This document shows positions 56,032-64,000 of a DNA stretch of 64,000 nucleotides, in pieces; position 1 is the stretch's first letter, and every line of letters starts with the position of its first letter. Origin of the DNA: Taibaiella sp. (GTDB lineage Bacteria; Bacteroidota; Bacteroidia; Chitinophagales; Chitinophagaceae); NCBI GenBank assembly GCA_016786705.1, contig JAEUVV010000007.1, positions 124,001-188,000 on the forward strand, in the 5' to 3' direction. The position numbers and the translations under genes are program-made. A model generated the notes under the pieces. The model was given only the letters and a program-made list of their open reading frames with translations, was not told where the DNA came from and did not search any database.

Positions 56032-58350
56032 ATGAAGCAATACTTACCCGGCCTTAGTCTATGGATTACTTCAATTGTGCTTTGTATATTTATTTTCCAA
56101 AACCTGGTATTATACCCGAACGCTGTGCTGACTGTCACCACATACGACGGGATGAAAAACTATTTTACCACTTTATACTATAATTTATACGACAGCGGCT
56201 CTCATTTTTCCGGTATGAATTACCCTTTCGGGGAAAATATACTTTATACCGATAATATGCCCCTGTTTTCCTATGTAACACAACATATCACAACATGGCT
56301 ACCGGGATTGAAGCCATACACACTGGGTATGATGCACCTTTTCCTGTTTGCCACAGTACCAGTGTGTGCTTATTTTATTTTTAAAATACTGAGGCGTTTC
56401 CGCACCGGGGCAGTATATGCGGTCATCGCGGCGCTTTTCATTACCTTCATTTCGCCACAATTGAACAAGCTGAGCGCGCATTTTGGCATGGGCCTTGTTT
56501 TTTACTGCCCCGCGGTTATTTATTGGCTGATGTGCTACTTCGATACCCGGAAAGTAAAATATCTTGTATTCATTTTTGGCATTGCTACGTTTGTTACTTT
56601 TATCCATTTTTATAATGTAGCCATCATCAGCGTCTTTGTTGGCTTCACCGCTATTGCGCGCTTCATTACGGAGAAGCAGGAAAGCCTGAAAGAACGGCTG
56701 CGACAGCCACTAATATTGCTGTTACTTGCAGCGCTCAACCTGGCACCCGCCTTATTATACCTGAAGCTGACGGACACTATCACGGACCGTTCTACCTATC
56801 CCTGGGGGGTCTTAACGATGGAAACGATCCCCAACGATTTATTGGTCAATGCAACGCCATTAGGATATATATTCCAGTTTGCAGCAGGGAATGCCACCGA
56901 CATCGGCGCTACGGATGGTAAGGCCTATATAGGACTCGTATCCATACTGGTGCTGTTATTCATGACCGGCATATGGCTTTACCGTAAGTTCCGTAAGTCA
57001 GCTCATCCTATGCTTCAGGCGCAGCCCGTTCCCGGCTTTACCCTCTGGCTTTGGGCCGCATTTTTCCAGTTGCTGTTTGCCATGGCAACGCCCATGCATT
57101 GGGCACGGGACTTCTTCGCAGACCATATCAGTGTTTTCCGGCAATTCAGGACCATAGGGCGTTTTGTATGGCCTTTCTATTATCTTTTCATGATCTACGC
57201 AGCTCTTTTTGTTTATCATTATTACAGGCTGCTATTACAAATAGGTAAAAAAATATTGGCAAGATTACTGCTATCCTGTGTAATACTGATCTGGGGTATT
57301 CAAACTACAGGGTATATAAAAATGTGGCACAACATCTCTGCCGGGGCAAGAGATAATTACAACTTCCTGTTTGATGTAAACGGCACCAACTGGAAAAGCT
57401 GGCTGGCGCAAAGAGGTTATGATGCCCGTGATTTCCAGGCGGTACTGGGTTTACCCTATTTTAATTGTTCTTCCGAAAAAATATGGATCATGGACGTAAA
57501 AGAGAATTGGAATATTGCTCCTTTCGGCAAATATGCGCTCCAGACCCAAACACCATTAATTAATAACATATTGTCGCGCACCTCCTGGTTCCAGACCTTC
57601 GAGGCGATCCAGATCATAGACGGCCCGTTTAATGAAAAGAAAATTCTTGACCTTTATAATAACAAAGACATTATAATATTACTGGACAAAAGCACCCCGC
57701 TCAAAGACAAAGAACAAGAATGGATCGGGCAGGCTACTTATATCGGGGACCGGACTGAAGCGTTGGCGGTATACGCTATAAATCCGAAGCTATTACAACA
57801 GCATGACAAGGAATACCGGAAAAAAATAAAGGATAGTGTTATGAGCCTGGACAGCCGGATGGGCTTGCTCGATAGTACCGGTAATAATTTTTATTATTGC
57901 AACAACTTCAGGCAGCATAACGAAAAAGCGGGGTTTGCAGAGAAGGGTATATTTATCCCCAAAATAGCGAATGGTGAAATAGTAGATAGTATTATGGTTC
58001 CTGCAACAGCCCGCGGGAAGGAATATAATATTTCCATCTGGGCACAATGTAACATGAGCGATTACAGAACACCCTATTTTGAAGTTTACCAGTATGATGC
58101 AGGCGGCAACCAAATGGCATTTGATGATTTTACTGCTAAAAAAAGCACTAATGTTGTGAAAGACTGGTTTCTTGCAGAGGGTACATTCAAGATGGAGCCG
58201 CAGACTGACCATATTAAAATACGGGTCTATTCATCCGGGAAAAAGATCAGTTATAAAGGCCTGGATAACTTATTGATACAGCCCCGGCATAGTATTTTTT
58301 ATTACAAAGCGGAAGGCGGTACGCTATTCTTAAATAACAGGCCTCAATAA
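56032..58350 (+). CDS. GT-C-like multi-spanning membrane glycosyltransferase, copy 1
   Basis: This 772-residue protein has about 12 membrane helices in residues 1-430, then a soluble part. The first periplasmic loop carries the acidic motif TYDGMKNYFT (Asp39) followed by HFSGMNYPFGE and TDNMPLF. GT-C glycosyltransferases place their catalytic Asp in this loop. ITDRSTYPWG and SVFRQFRTIGRF lie in later loops. The C-terminal 150 residues form a jelly-roll-like domain (EYNISIWAQCNMSDYRTP), ending FLNNRPQ. It is paralogous to the protein at 59248-61608. Predicted to use a lipid-linked sugar donor at the outer face of the inner membrane; acceptor unknown. The GT-C assignment rests on topology and motif position. 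Confidence 0.75.
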   Translation: MKQYLPGLSLWITSIVLCIFIFQNLVLYPNAVLTVTTYDGMKNYFTTLYYNLYDSGSHFSGMNYPFGENILYTDNMPLFSYVTQHITTWLPGLKPYTLGMMHLFLFATVPVCAYFIFKILRRFRTGAVYAVIAALFITFISPQLNKLSAHFGMGLVFYCPAVIYWLMCYFDTRKVKYLVFIFGIATFVTFIHFYNVAIISVFVGFTAIARFITEKQESLKERLRQPLILLLLAALNLAPALLYLKLTDTITDRSTYPWGVLTMETIPNDLLVNATPLGYIFQFAAGNATDIGATDGKAYIGLVSILVLLFMTGIWLYRKFRKSAHPMLQAQPVPGFTLWLWAAFFQLLFAMATPMHWARDFFADHISVFRQFRTIGRFVWPFYYLFMIYAALFVYHYYRLLLQIGKKILARLLLSCVILIWGIQTTGYIKMWHNISAGARDNYNFLFDVNGTNWKSWLAQRGYDARDFQAVLGLPYFNCSSEKIWIMDVKENWNIAPFGKYALQTQTPLINNILSRTSWFQTFEAIQIIDGPFNEKKILDLYNNKDIIILLDKSTPLKDKEQEWIGQATYIGDRTEALAVYAINPKLLQQHDKEYRKKIKDSVMSLDSRMGLLDSTGNNFYYCNNFRQHNEKAGFAEKGIFIPKIANGEIVDSIMVPATARGKEYNISIWAQCNMSDYRTPYFEVYQYDAGGNQMAFDDFTAKKSTNVVKDWFLAEGTFKMEPQTDHIKIRVYSSGKKISYKGLDNLLIQPRHSIFYYKAEGGTLFLNNRPQ

Positions 58351-58438
58351 AATCATGCAAATCAATTCTAATGACCTTAAACTATTGCAGGCCACCATTC
58401 TATAGGCTTGGTCAATTAGGCCAATTTATAAATTTAAT

Positions 58439-58446
58439 TAACTTTG
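58439..58446 (+). promoter_or_regulatory. Bacteroidota -7 element upstream of the GT2 gene
   Basis: TAACTTTG fits TAnnTTTG and ends 31 nt before the start at 58478. No TTTG at the usual spacing, so the match is partial. Confidence 0.4.
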
Positions 58447-58477
58447 CAATCACAAAAGCAACTCATTAAAATAAGCT

Positions 58478-59191
58478 ATGGTTCAACTCTCTATCGTACT
58501 TCCCTGCTACAATCCACCTGATGACTGGGAACAACATGTGAGTGAGGCTTATGCTTATATTGCCCGGCATTTAGATATGGAACCGGAGCTAATCATTGTG
58601 AATGATGGCAGCAACAAAAATATCGAGGCCGACCTCGCGCGATTAAAACTAAAAGTTCCCGGACTCATTTATACCGCATTACCTCAAAATAAAGGAAAAG
58701 GAGCGGCTTTAAGAGCCGGTGTTGCCAAAGCAAGGGGAACGCTGGTTATTTATACCGACATAGATTTCCCTTATACTCAGGAAAGCTTTTTAGCCGTTTT
58801 TAAAGCACTTAATACCGAAAATTACGATGTAGCCGTCGGGATTAAAAATGCGGATTATTACCGGCATTCGCCTAAATACAGGACCTTTATTTCAAAAGCA
58901 CTCCGGAAAGGCATCGGCTTCTTTTTTAATATGCCGGTTACCGATACCCAGTGCGGGCTTAAAGGCTTTAACCAGAAAGGCAAGGCTGTATTCCTCGAAA
59001 CGACCATAGACCGGTACCTGTTCGACCTGGAATTTGTTTATCAATCGTTCAGGAAATACAGGAACTTAAAAGTTAAAGCCATTGAGGTCAGCCTGAGACC
59101 TAATGTTATCTTCCGCGCCATGAACTTAAAGGTACTGGCCAGCGAAAGCTCCAATTTTTTAAAAATCCTGCTGAAGCGCAGTAAGCAATAA
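58478..59191 (+). CDS. GT2-family polyprenyl-phosphate glycosyltransferase (ALG5/GtrB-like)
   Basis: This 237-residue protein has the GT-A fold: LSIVLPCYNPP, VNDGS at 41-45, the KGKGAALRAGV loop (72-82), the DxD-type motif YTDIDFPY (Asp94, Asp96), and DTQCGLKGF. This pattern is that of dolichyl/undecaprenyl-phosphate sugar synthases. It has no C-terminal membrane helices, unlike GtrB. It would make the lipid-phosphate sugar donor used by GT-C enzymes. It sits between two paralogous GT-C-like genes, which supports this. Confidence 0.85.
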   Translation: MVQLSIVLPCYNPPDDWEQHVSEAYAYIARHLDMEPELIIVNDGSNKNIEADLARLKLKVPGLIYTALPQNKGKGAALRAGVAKARGTLVIYTDIDFPYTQESFLAVFKALNTENYDVAVGIKNADYYRHSPKYRTFISKALRKGIGFFFNMPVTDTQCGLKGFNQKGKAVFLETTIDRYLFDLEFVYQSFRKYRNLKVKAIEVSLRPNVIFRAMNLKVLASESSNFLKILLKRSKQ

Positions 59192-59247
59192 GCTATATGG
59201 ATCTCTTCGGCGCATTATAAACTACAATATTAGTTCCGCTAACCACC

Positions 59248-61608
59248 ATGATTAATATGCAAAAACTTATCGCCCCGGCTATTTTATGGCTCTCCAGTAT
59301 AGCCATAACTATATTCTGCTTTTCAGAAATTGTTTTTAATCCCAATACCAGTATGATAGGGGCCGGCGGAGACGGTATCAAAAATTATTATACTTACTTA
59401 TATTATATCGCTAAAGACGGAGGTAACGCTCATTTTTCCGGGATGAACTATCCTTTTGGCGAGCACATTATTTTTACCGACAATATGCCTTTATTAGCCG
59501 GGGCTATTTCCTGGCTCAAAAACTGGTTTCCCAGCATCGGTCATTACAGCCTGGCCATTATGCACTTATTGTTACTGGGCTCCATTACCGTCGGTACCTG
59601 GTATGTTTATAAAATCATCAGGAAATACAATAATAATCCAACCTGGGCAGTTATATCGGCGCTGTTCATCGCCTTCTTCTCCCCCCAGCTCTTTAAGCTC
59701 TACGGGCATTATGGCATGGGCTTTTGCTTCTACATCCCTTTTGTGATCTACCAGCTCCAGTGTTTTAAAGAAAAAGCCAGCTTCAGGTACCCGATAGCGA
59801 TTTTTATATGCTCTATAGCGCTGGCTTTTATCCACCTGTATAATTTAGCTTTGATCGCTATTTTAGTGGCATTTTATTGTCTTGCCTACTTTATTAGTGA
59901 AAAAGGACAATCGCTTAAAGAAAAACTGCGCACTATCATTATCCTGCTCTCCCCGGTTGGCTTAAGCTTTGTACTGGTAAAAATATTTCTGAAAGTAACG
60001 GATACCATTACCGACCGCCCGGAATACCCACATGGCATTTTAGGTTATGAGACCCAGGGCAAGGACCTGCTGGTGACCGATACTCCCCTGGGACATATTT
60101 TCCGGTTCCTGTTCGGCAAGCCTAATGGTATTGCAGAAAGTGAAGGTAAAGCTTACCTGGGCGTAGTGACTTTAACTATTTGCTTCATCCTGATCTTTAA
60201 GTTCATCCGTTCCTTTTTCAAAAAATACCGCGCTACCCGTATTGCTATACAACCCGTAAAAGCCTATAATATCTGGTTGCTCGTCGGCTTATTCCATCTT
60301 TTATTTGCCATGGGCGTTCCTGCTGTTTGGATGCGCAGCTGGCTGGCAGATTACATTTCCGTATTCCGGCAGTTCAGAACAATAGGGCGTTTCATATGGC
60401 CCTTCTACTATATTATCATGATCTACGCTTCCCTGTACCTCTATCATTATGCACAGGTTTTAAAAACGAAGCATAAGGCCAAACTTGCCTATGGCCTGTT
60501 ATCTGCCGCAGTGATCCTCTGGGCCGTACAGCTTAGCGGCTATTTAAAATATAACCGGTACATATCCGGGCAGGCCCTTGATAATTATACCCATGTTTTT
60601 GAAACATCTGCCGACAACTGGACTACCCTGCTGCAGGAAAAAGGCTACCGTGCTGATGACTTCCAGGCGGCGATCTGTTTACCATTTTACCATATCGGTT
60701 CCGAGAAAATATGGCTGATGGATATAGATGAAGGCACCTCTGCTTATGAACTATTTAAAGTTTCCCTGCAAACCCAACTACCTATAGTCAATGTGATGAT
60801 GTCACGGACCTCCTGGTCACAAACTTTTGAAATGATCCGGATTATAGATGGGCCTTACACTCCAAAAAAATATTTTGACCGGCTCAATAATAAACCTTTA
60901 TTGCTTGTAGTAAATGAGGCTATTGAACTCAAATCCAAAGAAAAGGAATGGATTAAATATGCTACTTTCATAGGCAGGAAGCGGGATAAACTGTCGGTGT
61001 ACTCCATAGATATAAATGCGATGCAACAACAGGAAAGTAGGGCACAACAAAAAGCCCTTTCTGCTGCCGGCCAGGCACTGCCCCGGAAAGAAGGCCTGTT
61101 GTATGACAGTACAAGTGCATTCTTCTATACCAATCATTTTGACCATACCGGGTTTGAAAAAAGTGCTTTTGTTGGGAAAAGTAGTTTCGCACCTGTTTAT
61201 AGCAGGCAAAAAGTCCCTTTAGACACCATTCTCTTGCCGGCTAACCGGGCAGACAGCTTTTATAACCTGTCCTTGTGGGCCCAATGCAATATGATCGATT
61301 ACCGTGGTCCCTCATTTGACCTGATCCAGCTGGATAAAAATGGCCAGGCAGTAGATACTATTTCAGGTATCGGCGCTAAATATAGTACGCACGTTACCGG
61401 GGATTGGTTCTTAGTTGATAAAGACTTTACTATTGCACCCCATGCGCAGAAAATCGTCCTACTGGTCCATCGCAACAGTTCCAAAAAGGAATATTACGCG
61501 ATTGATGAGTTACTGTTAAGACCACAGGCAGCTACCTATTTTTATTGGGCGGATGAATTTAAGGGGAAGAAAAAAACGCTTTTCCTGAATAACCGGCCAC
61601 AATTTTAG
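59248..61608 (+). CDS. GT-C-like multi-spanning membrane glycosyltransferase, copy 2
   Basis: This 786-residue paralogue of the protein at 56032-58350 has the same order of motifs: GGDGIKNYYTYLYY (Asp42), HFSGMNYPFGEHI, TDNMPLL, ITDRPEYPHG, SVFRQFRTIGRF and a C-terminal jelly-roll-like domain with SLWAQCNMIDYRGP, ending FLNNRPQF. About 12 membrane helices are predicted. Duplication followed by divergence is evident along the whole length. The start MINMQKLIAP could be two codons downstream of an earlier Met. It lies 15 nt before the DtxR-type regulator, so they may be cotranscribed. Confidence 0.75.
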   Translation: MINMQKLIAPAILWLSSIAITIFCFSEIVFNPNTSMIGAGGDGIKNYYTYLYYIAKDGGNAHFSGMNYPFGEHIIFTDNMPLLAGAISWLKNWFPSIGHYSLAIMHLLLLGSITVGTWYVYKIIRKYNNNPTWAVISALFIAFFSPQLFKLYGHYGMGFCFYIPFVIYQLQCFKEKASFRYPIAIFICSIALAFIHLYNLALIAILVAFYCLAYFISEKGQSLKEKLRTIIILLSPVGLSFVLVKIFLKVTDTITDRPEYPHGILGYETQGKDLLVTDTPLGHIFRFLFGKPNGIAESEGKAYLGVVTLTICFILIFKFIRSFFKKYRATRIAIQPVKAYNIWLLVGLFHLLFAMGVPAVWMRSWLADYISVFRQFRTIGRFIWPFYYIIMIYASLYLYHYAQVLKTKHKAKLAYGLLSAAVILWAVQLSGYLKYNRYISGQALDNYTHVFETSADNWTTLLQEKGYRADDFQAAICLPFYHIGSEKIWLMDIDEGTSAYELFKVSLQTQLPIVNVMMSRTSWSQTFEMIRIIDGPYTPKKYFDRLNNKPLLLVVNEAIELKSKEKEWIKYATFIGRKRDKLSVYSIDINAMQQQESRAQQKALSAAGQALPRKEGLLYDSTSAFFYTNHFDHTGFEKSAFVGKSSFAPVYSRQKVPLDTILLPANRADSFYNLSLWAQCNMIDYRGPSFDLIQLDKNGQAVDTISGIGAKYSTHVTGDWFLVDKDFTIAPHAQKIVLLVHRNSSKKEYYAIDELLLRPQAATYFYWADEFKGKKKTLFLNNRPQF

Positions 61609-61623
61609 TATTTTTATCCGACT

Positions 61624-62289
61624 ATGTATTCACTGGCAGAAGAAAATTATCTGAAGGCGCTCTACCTACTTTCCGGCAAAGTAGGCGCTGTGAACGTAAA
61701 TGATCTGAGTAAGCAACTTAATATTAAGATGCCAACCGTGAACAGCATGATGAAGCGGCTATTTGAAAAAGGGCTGATCCATTATGAAAGCTATAAACCC
61801 ATAAAACTTACCGCTGAAGGTAAGAAGCAAGCCGCGCTTATTATCCGGAAACACAGGCTGACGGAAATGTTCCTGGTGGAAAAAATGGGCTTTGGCTGGG
61901 AAGAGGTACATCCTATTGCCGAGCAGATAGAGCACATCAATGCCCCTGCTTTTTTTGACCGCATGGATGCCTTGCTGGGATTTCCTAAAACAGACCCTCA
62001 CGGCTCGCCTATTCCCAATAAAAACGGGGAAATTGAATGGATCGCTTACGTTAACCTGAGCAATTGTCACGCGGGAGAGAAAGTAATTCTTTCGGCAGTC
62101 ACCAACTCTTCAGATGATTTTTTAAAATTCCTGAATTCAAAAGACATCAAGCTGGGCGATGTTATCCGGATACTGGACGTAGAACCTTTTGACGGCAGTA
62201 TGCAACTGTCCATATCCAACAGAAGCCCGGAAACATTCAGTAAATTAGTTTGTGAGAAACTTCTGGTAGCTACCGGCAGCATCAATTAA
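61624..62289 (+). CDS. DtxR/MntR-family metal-dependent transcriptional regulator
   Basis: This 221-residue protein has an N-terminal winged helix (YSLAEENYLKALYLL, VNVNDLSKQLNIKMPTVNSMMKRL). A dimerisation/metal region follows, with RKHRLTEMFLVEKMGF, HPIAEQIEHINAPAFFDRMD and DPHGSPIP. A C-terminal FeoA/SH3-like domain occupies about 150-221. It would repress or activate iron or manganese uptake genes when metal-bound. No metal transporter lies next to it in this window, so its targets are elsewhere. Confidence 0.9.
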   Translation: MYSLAEENYLKALYLLSGKVGAVNVNDLSKQLNIKMPTVNSMMKRLFEKGLIHYESYKPIKLTAEGKKQAALIIRKHRLTEMFLVEKMGFGWEEVHPIAEQIEHINAPAFFDRMDALLGFPKTDPHGSPIPNKNGEIEWIAYVNLSNCHAGEKVILSAVTNSSDDFLKFLNSKDIKLGDVIRILDVEPFDGSMQLSISNRSPETFSKLVCEKLLVATGSIN

Positions 62290-62375
62290 CGAATTGATTA
62301 TTTCTTGCCATAAGACAAATTAATTGCCTTCTCTCGGTTAAATATAAAAAAAATCCGGTGAATGTTAAAGAATTA

Positions 62376-62397
62376 TTTGGTTGACATATCAACCAAA
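62376..62397. promoter_or_regulatory. Inverted-repeat operator for the MarR regulator
   Basis: Perfect 9-bp arms TTTGGTTGA and TCAACCAAA with CATA spacer. The left arm includes the -33 TTTG, and the right arm ends 3 nt before the -7 element. A bound dimer would block RNA polymerase. Confidence 0.75.
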
Positions 62398-62407
62398 TCT
62401 AATTTTG
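62376..62407 (+). promoter_or_regulatory. Canonical Bacteroidota promoter of the marR-tolC operon
   Basis: TTTG (62376-62379), 20-nt spacer, TAATTTTG (62400-62407). The predicted start is about 10 nt before the ATG at 62423, giving a very short leader. Confidence 0.75.
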
Positions 62408-62422
62408 CAGCAAATAAGCCAA

Positions 62423-62890
62423 ATGGAACAGTTACAGGACCCTGCCGATAGCCGGCTCATGGGGTCATTTCTTGGACAGGTGCGCAAGATCTTTGCGATG
62501 TACCACAAGATGGGTTCTAAACTACTCGCTGAAAAGGGAGTAGATATTCATATTGACCAGCTTCCCGTTATCATGACCGCCTTTTACAAACCCGGTATTT
62601 CCCAGCAGGAAATAGCGAATAGTGTTTGCCGGGACAAGTCTTCTGTAAACAGGACCGTTAAGTACCTGGAAAGTGCAGGTTATTTACAGGTATCCAGCAG
62701 CACCAAAGACAAGCGGCAAAATAAACTGCAGGTGACGGCAAAAGGAAAAGATGAGGTGGAGAAAATAGAAGAGGTAAGGCTGGAAATGGAACAAATGCTA
62801 AAAGCAGCATGCACCACGCTCAGTTATGAACAGCTTACAGAAACAGTACGCGTGATTTCCCATAACCTGGAACAAAATTTCAAACTATAA
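62423..62890 (+). CDS. MarR-family transcriptional repressor
   Basis: This protein has 155 residues from the ATG at 62423. The frame is also open from a TTG at 62381, but that would start inside the operator and upstream of the -7 element, so it is rejected. The winged helix is ISQQEIANSVCRDKSSVNRTVKYLESAGYLQ, given by its ends ISQQEIA and ESAGYLQ, and the wing is SSTKDKRQNKLQVTAKG. It lies directly upstream of a TolC-family gene, as expected for a local repressor of a drug-efflux operon. The operator at 62376-62397 supports autoregulation. Confidence 0.9.
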   Translation: MEQLQDPADSRLMGSFLGQVRKIFAMYHKMGSKLLAEKGVDIHIDQLPVIMTAFYKPGISQQEIANSVCRDKSSVNRTVKYLESAGYLQVSSSTKDKRQNKLQVTAKGKDEVEKIEEVRLEMEQMLKAACTTLSYEQLTETVRVISHNLEQNFKL

Positions 62891-62907
62891 CAATTCAATC
62901 ATACAAA

Positions 62908-64000
62908 ATGAAACCCGTAATCAGTATACTACTACTTACTGCACTCACAGTTTCGGGACAGGCACAGGAACGATTCTCTCTGAAAGAAAGTATCGCCTAT
63001 GGCTTACAGCACAACCGGACGGTGAGCATCTATAAAAACAACCGGCTCCAGGCCGAGCAAAAAGCCCGCCAGGCAGCGGCTGCTTATTTACCTAATGTAA
63101 ATATAAGCGCGGGGCTGGACGACAATATAAAGCTACCGGTAACCATTATTCCCGAAGGAACTTTTGGCCCGGGCACACCGGAACAAAGAGTGAGTTTCGG
63201 TACACAATACAACTCCAGCCATGTAGCGCAATTAGACCAGCCGATCTTCGACAAAGCGGCCCTTACCGGTTTAAAAGCAAGACAGCCTAATATTGACTAC
63301 GCGGCGCTTACAGAGGAGCAAAATAATGAAAACCTTGTCTACAACATCGCGGTGGCCTACTTCAGGATCATTGTAGCGCAAAAACAGCTGGACCTCCTTT
63401 TGGACAACAAGGCCCGCATGGAAAAAAACCTGGGCATTGCACAATTGAGAGCGCAGCAGGGCGTAGCCAAGAAAATTGATATCAAACAGGTACAGGTTAA
63501 TATCAACAACATTGAGTCCCAGATCTCTGTAACCCGCAACAGCCTTGAGCTTGCGATCAACACGCTTAAGTTCAACATGGGCATAGGCGTAAATGAATCG
63601 ATTGCGCTGAGCGATACCGCAAGATGGCTCAGCCCGGAGAACCAGTTGAAAAAGGCTGATTTTGAATTTGACTATAAAAAAACGACCGATTTCGCCTTAA
63701 ACCAGACGCAGCTCACATTGCTGGATATTAACAGGAAAAACATCAGGGACAGCCGCTACCCCACCCTTGGCTTCTATGCACGTTATGGCGCCAATGGTTT
63801 TGGTAATAAACTTGGAGATGCCTACGAACGCCTGTTTGATTTCGGTACAATAGGCCTGAAATTCCAATGGAACATTTTTTCCGGTTTCCGTAAAGATGCC
63901 AACTACAAGATCGCCAATTATGATTTTGAGAATGCGAAAACCAATCTTTTGCTAAAAGAAGACCAGCAAAGACTTACGTTCCAGAATGCGGACCTTTCTT
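62908..64000 (+). CDS. TolC-family outer-membrane efflux protein (runs off the window)
   Basis: The ATG at 62908 lies 17 nt after the marR stop, and the frame remains open to the window edge (364 codons). There is a signal peptide (MKPVISILLLTALTVSGQAQ). The OEP repeat is evident: FSLKESIAYGLQHNRTV, QAAAAYLPNVNIS, long heptad helices (YNIAVAYFRIIVAQKQLDLL, QGVAKKIDIKQVQVN) and the second half DSRYPTLGFYARYG. This is the outer-membrane channel of a tripartite pump; the membrane-fusion and inner-membrane parts should lie just beyond the right edge. The C-terminus is missing. Confidence 0.9.
   Translation, partial: MKPVISILLLTALTVSGQAQERFSLKESIAYGLQHNRTVSIYKNNRLQAEQKARQAAAAYLPNVNISAGLDDNIKLPVTIIPEGTFGPGTPEQRVSFGTQYNSSHVAQLDQPIFDKAALTGLKARQPNIDYAALTEEQNNENLVYNIAVAYFRIIVAQKQLDLLLDNKARMEKNLGIAQLRAQQGVAKKIDIKQVQVNINNIESQISVTRNSLELAINTLKFNMGIGVNESIALSDTARWLSPENQLKKADFEFDYKKTTDFALNQTQLTLLDINRKNIRDSRYPTLGFYARYGANGFGNKLGDAYERLFDFGTIGLKFQWNIFSGFRKDANYKIANYDFENAKTNLLLKEDQQRLTFQNADLS

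Noticed and set aside
62381..62422. TTG start for the MarR gene
   Set aside because: It lies inside the operator and upstream of the -7 element, so it would not be in the transcript.

Overview
The window reads as chromosomal DNA of a member of the Bacteroidota, probably a Chitinophagaceae-like bacterium, though the exact taxon is inferred. The evidence is type IX secretion (T9SS) sorting tails on large secreted proteins, a short group-1 sigma factor of Bacteroidota type, promoters matching the TTTG-N19-21-TAnnTTTG pattern of this phylum, a methionine synthase split into two proteins, and START-like and LptF/LptG families typical of the phylum. No tRNA, rRNA, CRISPR array, prophage or intact transposase was seen.

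Layout. (1) 1-4347: a minus-strand methionine operon: SAM-I riboswitch, metH N-part, metH C-part, and metF running off the left edge. (2) 4.5-16.7 kb: mostly housekeeping and stress genes: a MORN/TonB-like protein, lepA, aspA, metallo-beta-lactamase (MBL) hydrolases, a sulfur-handling run (MBL-rhodanese, TPMT-like methyltransferase, thioredoxin), a membrane-anchored J-protein, an RsmF-like rRNA methyltransferase and a PagL-like lipid A deacylase. (3) 16.8-22.8 kb: a secreted GH16 glucanase broken by one frameshift and one internal stop, a lipoprotein, class I aldolase fbaB and recQ. (4) 22.8-37.4 kb: an accessory segment bounded by two identical 133-bp direct repeats. It holds a BamE-like small protein, a histidine kinase and LuxR-type regulator, a 2885-residue T9SS surface protein of compositional mosaic, and a decayed fragment of a type III glutamine synthetase. 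(5) 37.4-44.2 kb: another T9SS protein, ileS, and a DksA/TraR-like protein carrying a long histone-H1-like Lys/Ala/Pro tail. (6) 44.3-47.2 kb: a second SAM-I riboswitch operon (metB-like, hom). (7) 47.2-54.7 kb: a VOC/SRPBCC/DoxX cluster divergent from an AraC regulator with a DJ-1-like domain, a PAP2 phosphatase, an LptF/G permease, rpoD and an EGF-like lipoprotein. (8) 54.8-64 kb: lipB-folK, two paralogous multi-spanning GT-C-like proteins bracketing a polyprenyl-phosphate-type GT2, a DtxR/MntR regulator, and a MarR-TolC efflux operon with a visible operator inside its promoter.

How the genes work together. Two separate SAM riboswitch operons put homoserine synthesis, transsulfuration, methyl-folate reduction and methionine synthase under one signal. 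The GT2/GT-C trio looks like a lipid-linked sugar donor synthase with two acceptor-side glycosyltransferases. The two-component system sits divergently beside the giant adhesin and may control it. The most unusual items are the 133-bp repeat pair with its rearranged surroundings, the mosaic adhesin, the histone-like tail on the DksA homologue, the GT-C pair, and the MarR operator overlapping a canonical Bacteroidota promoter.
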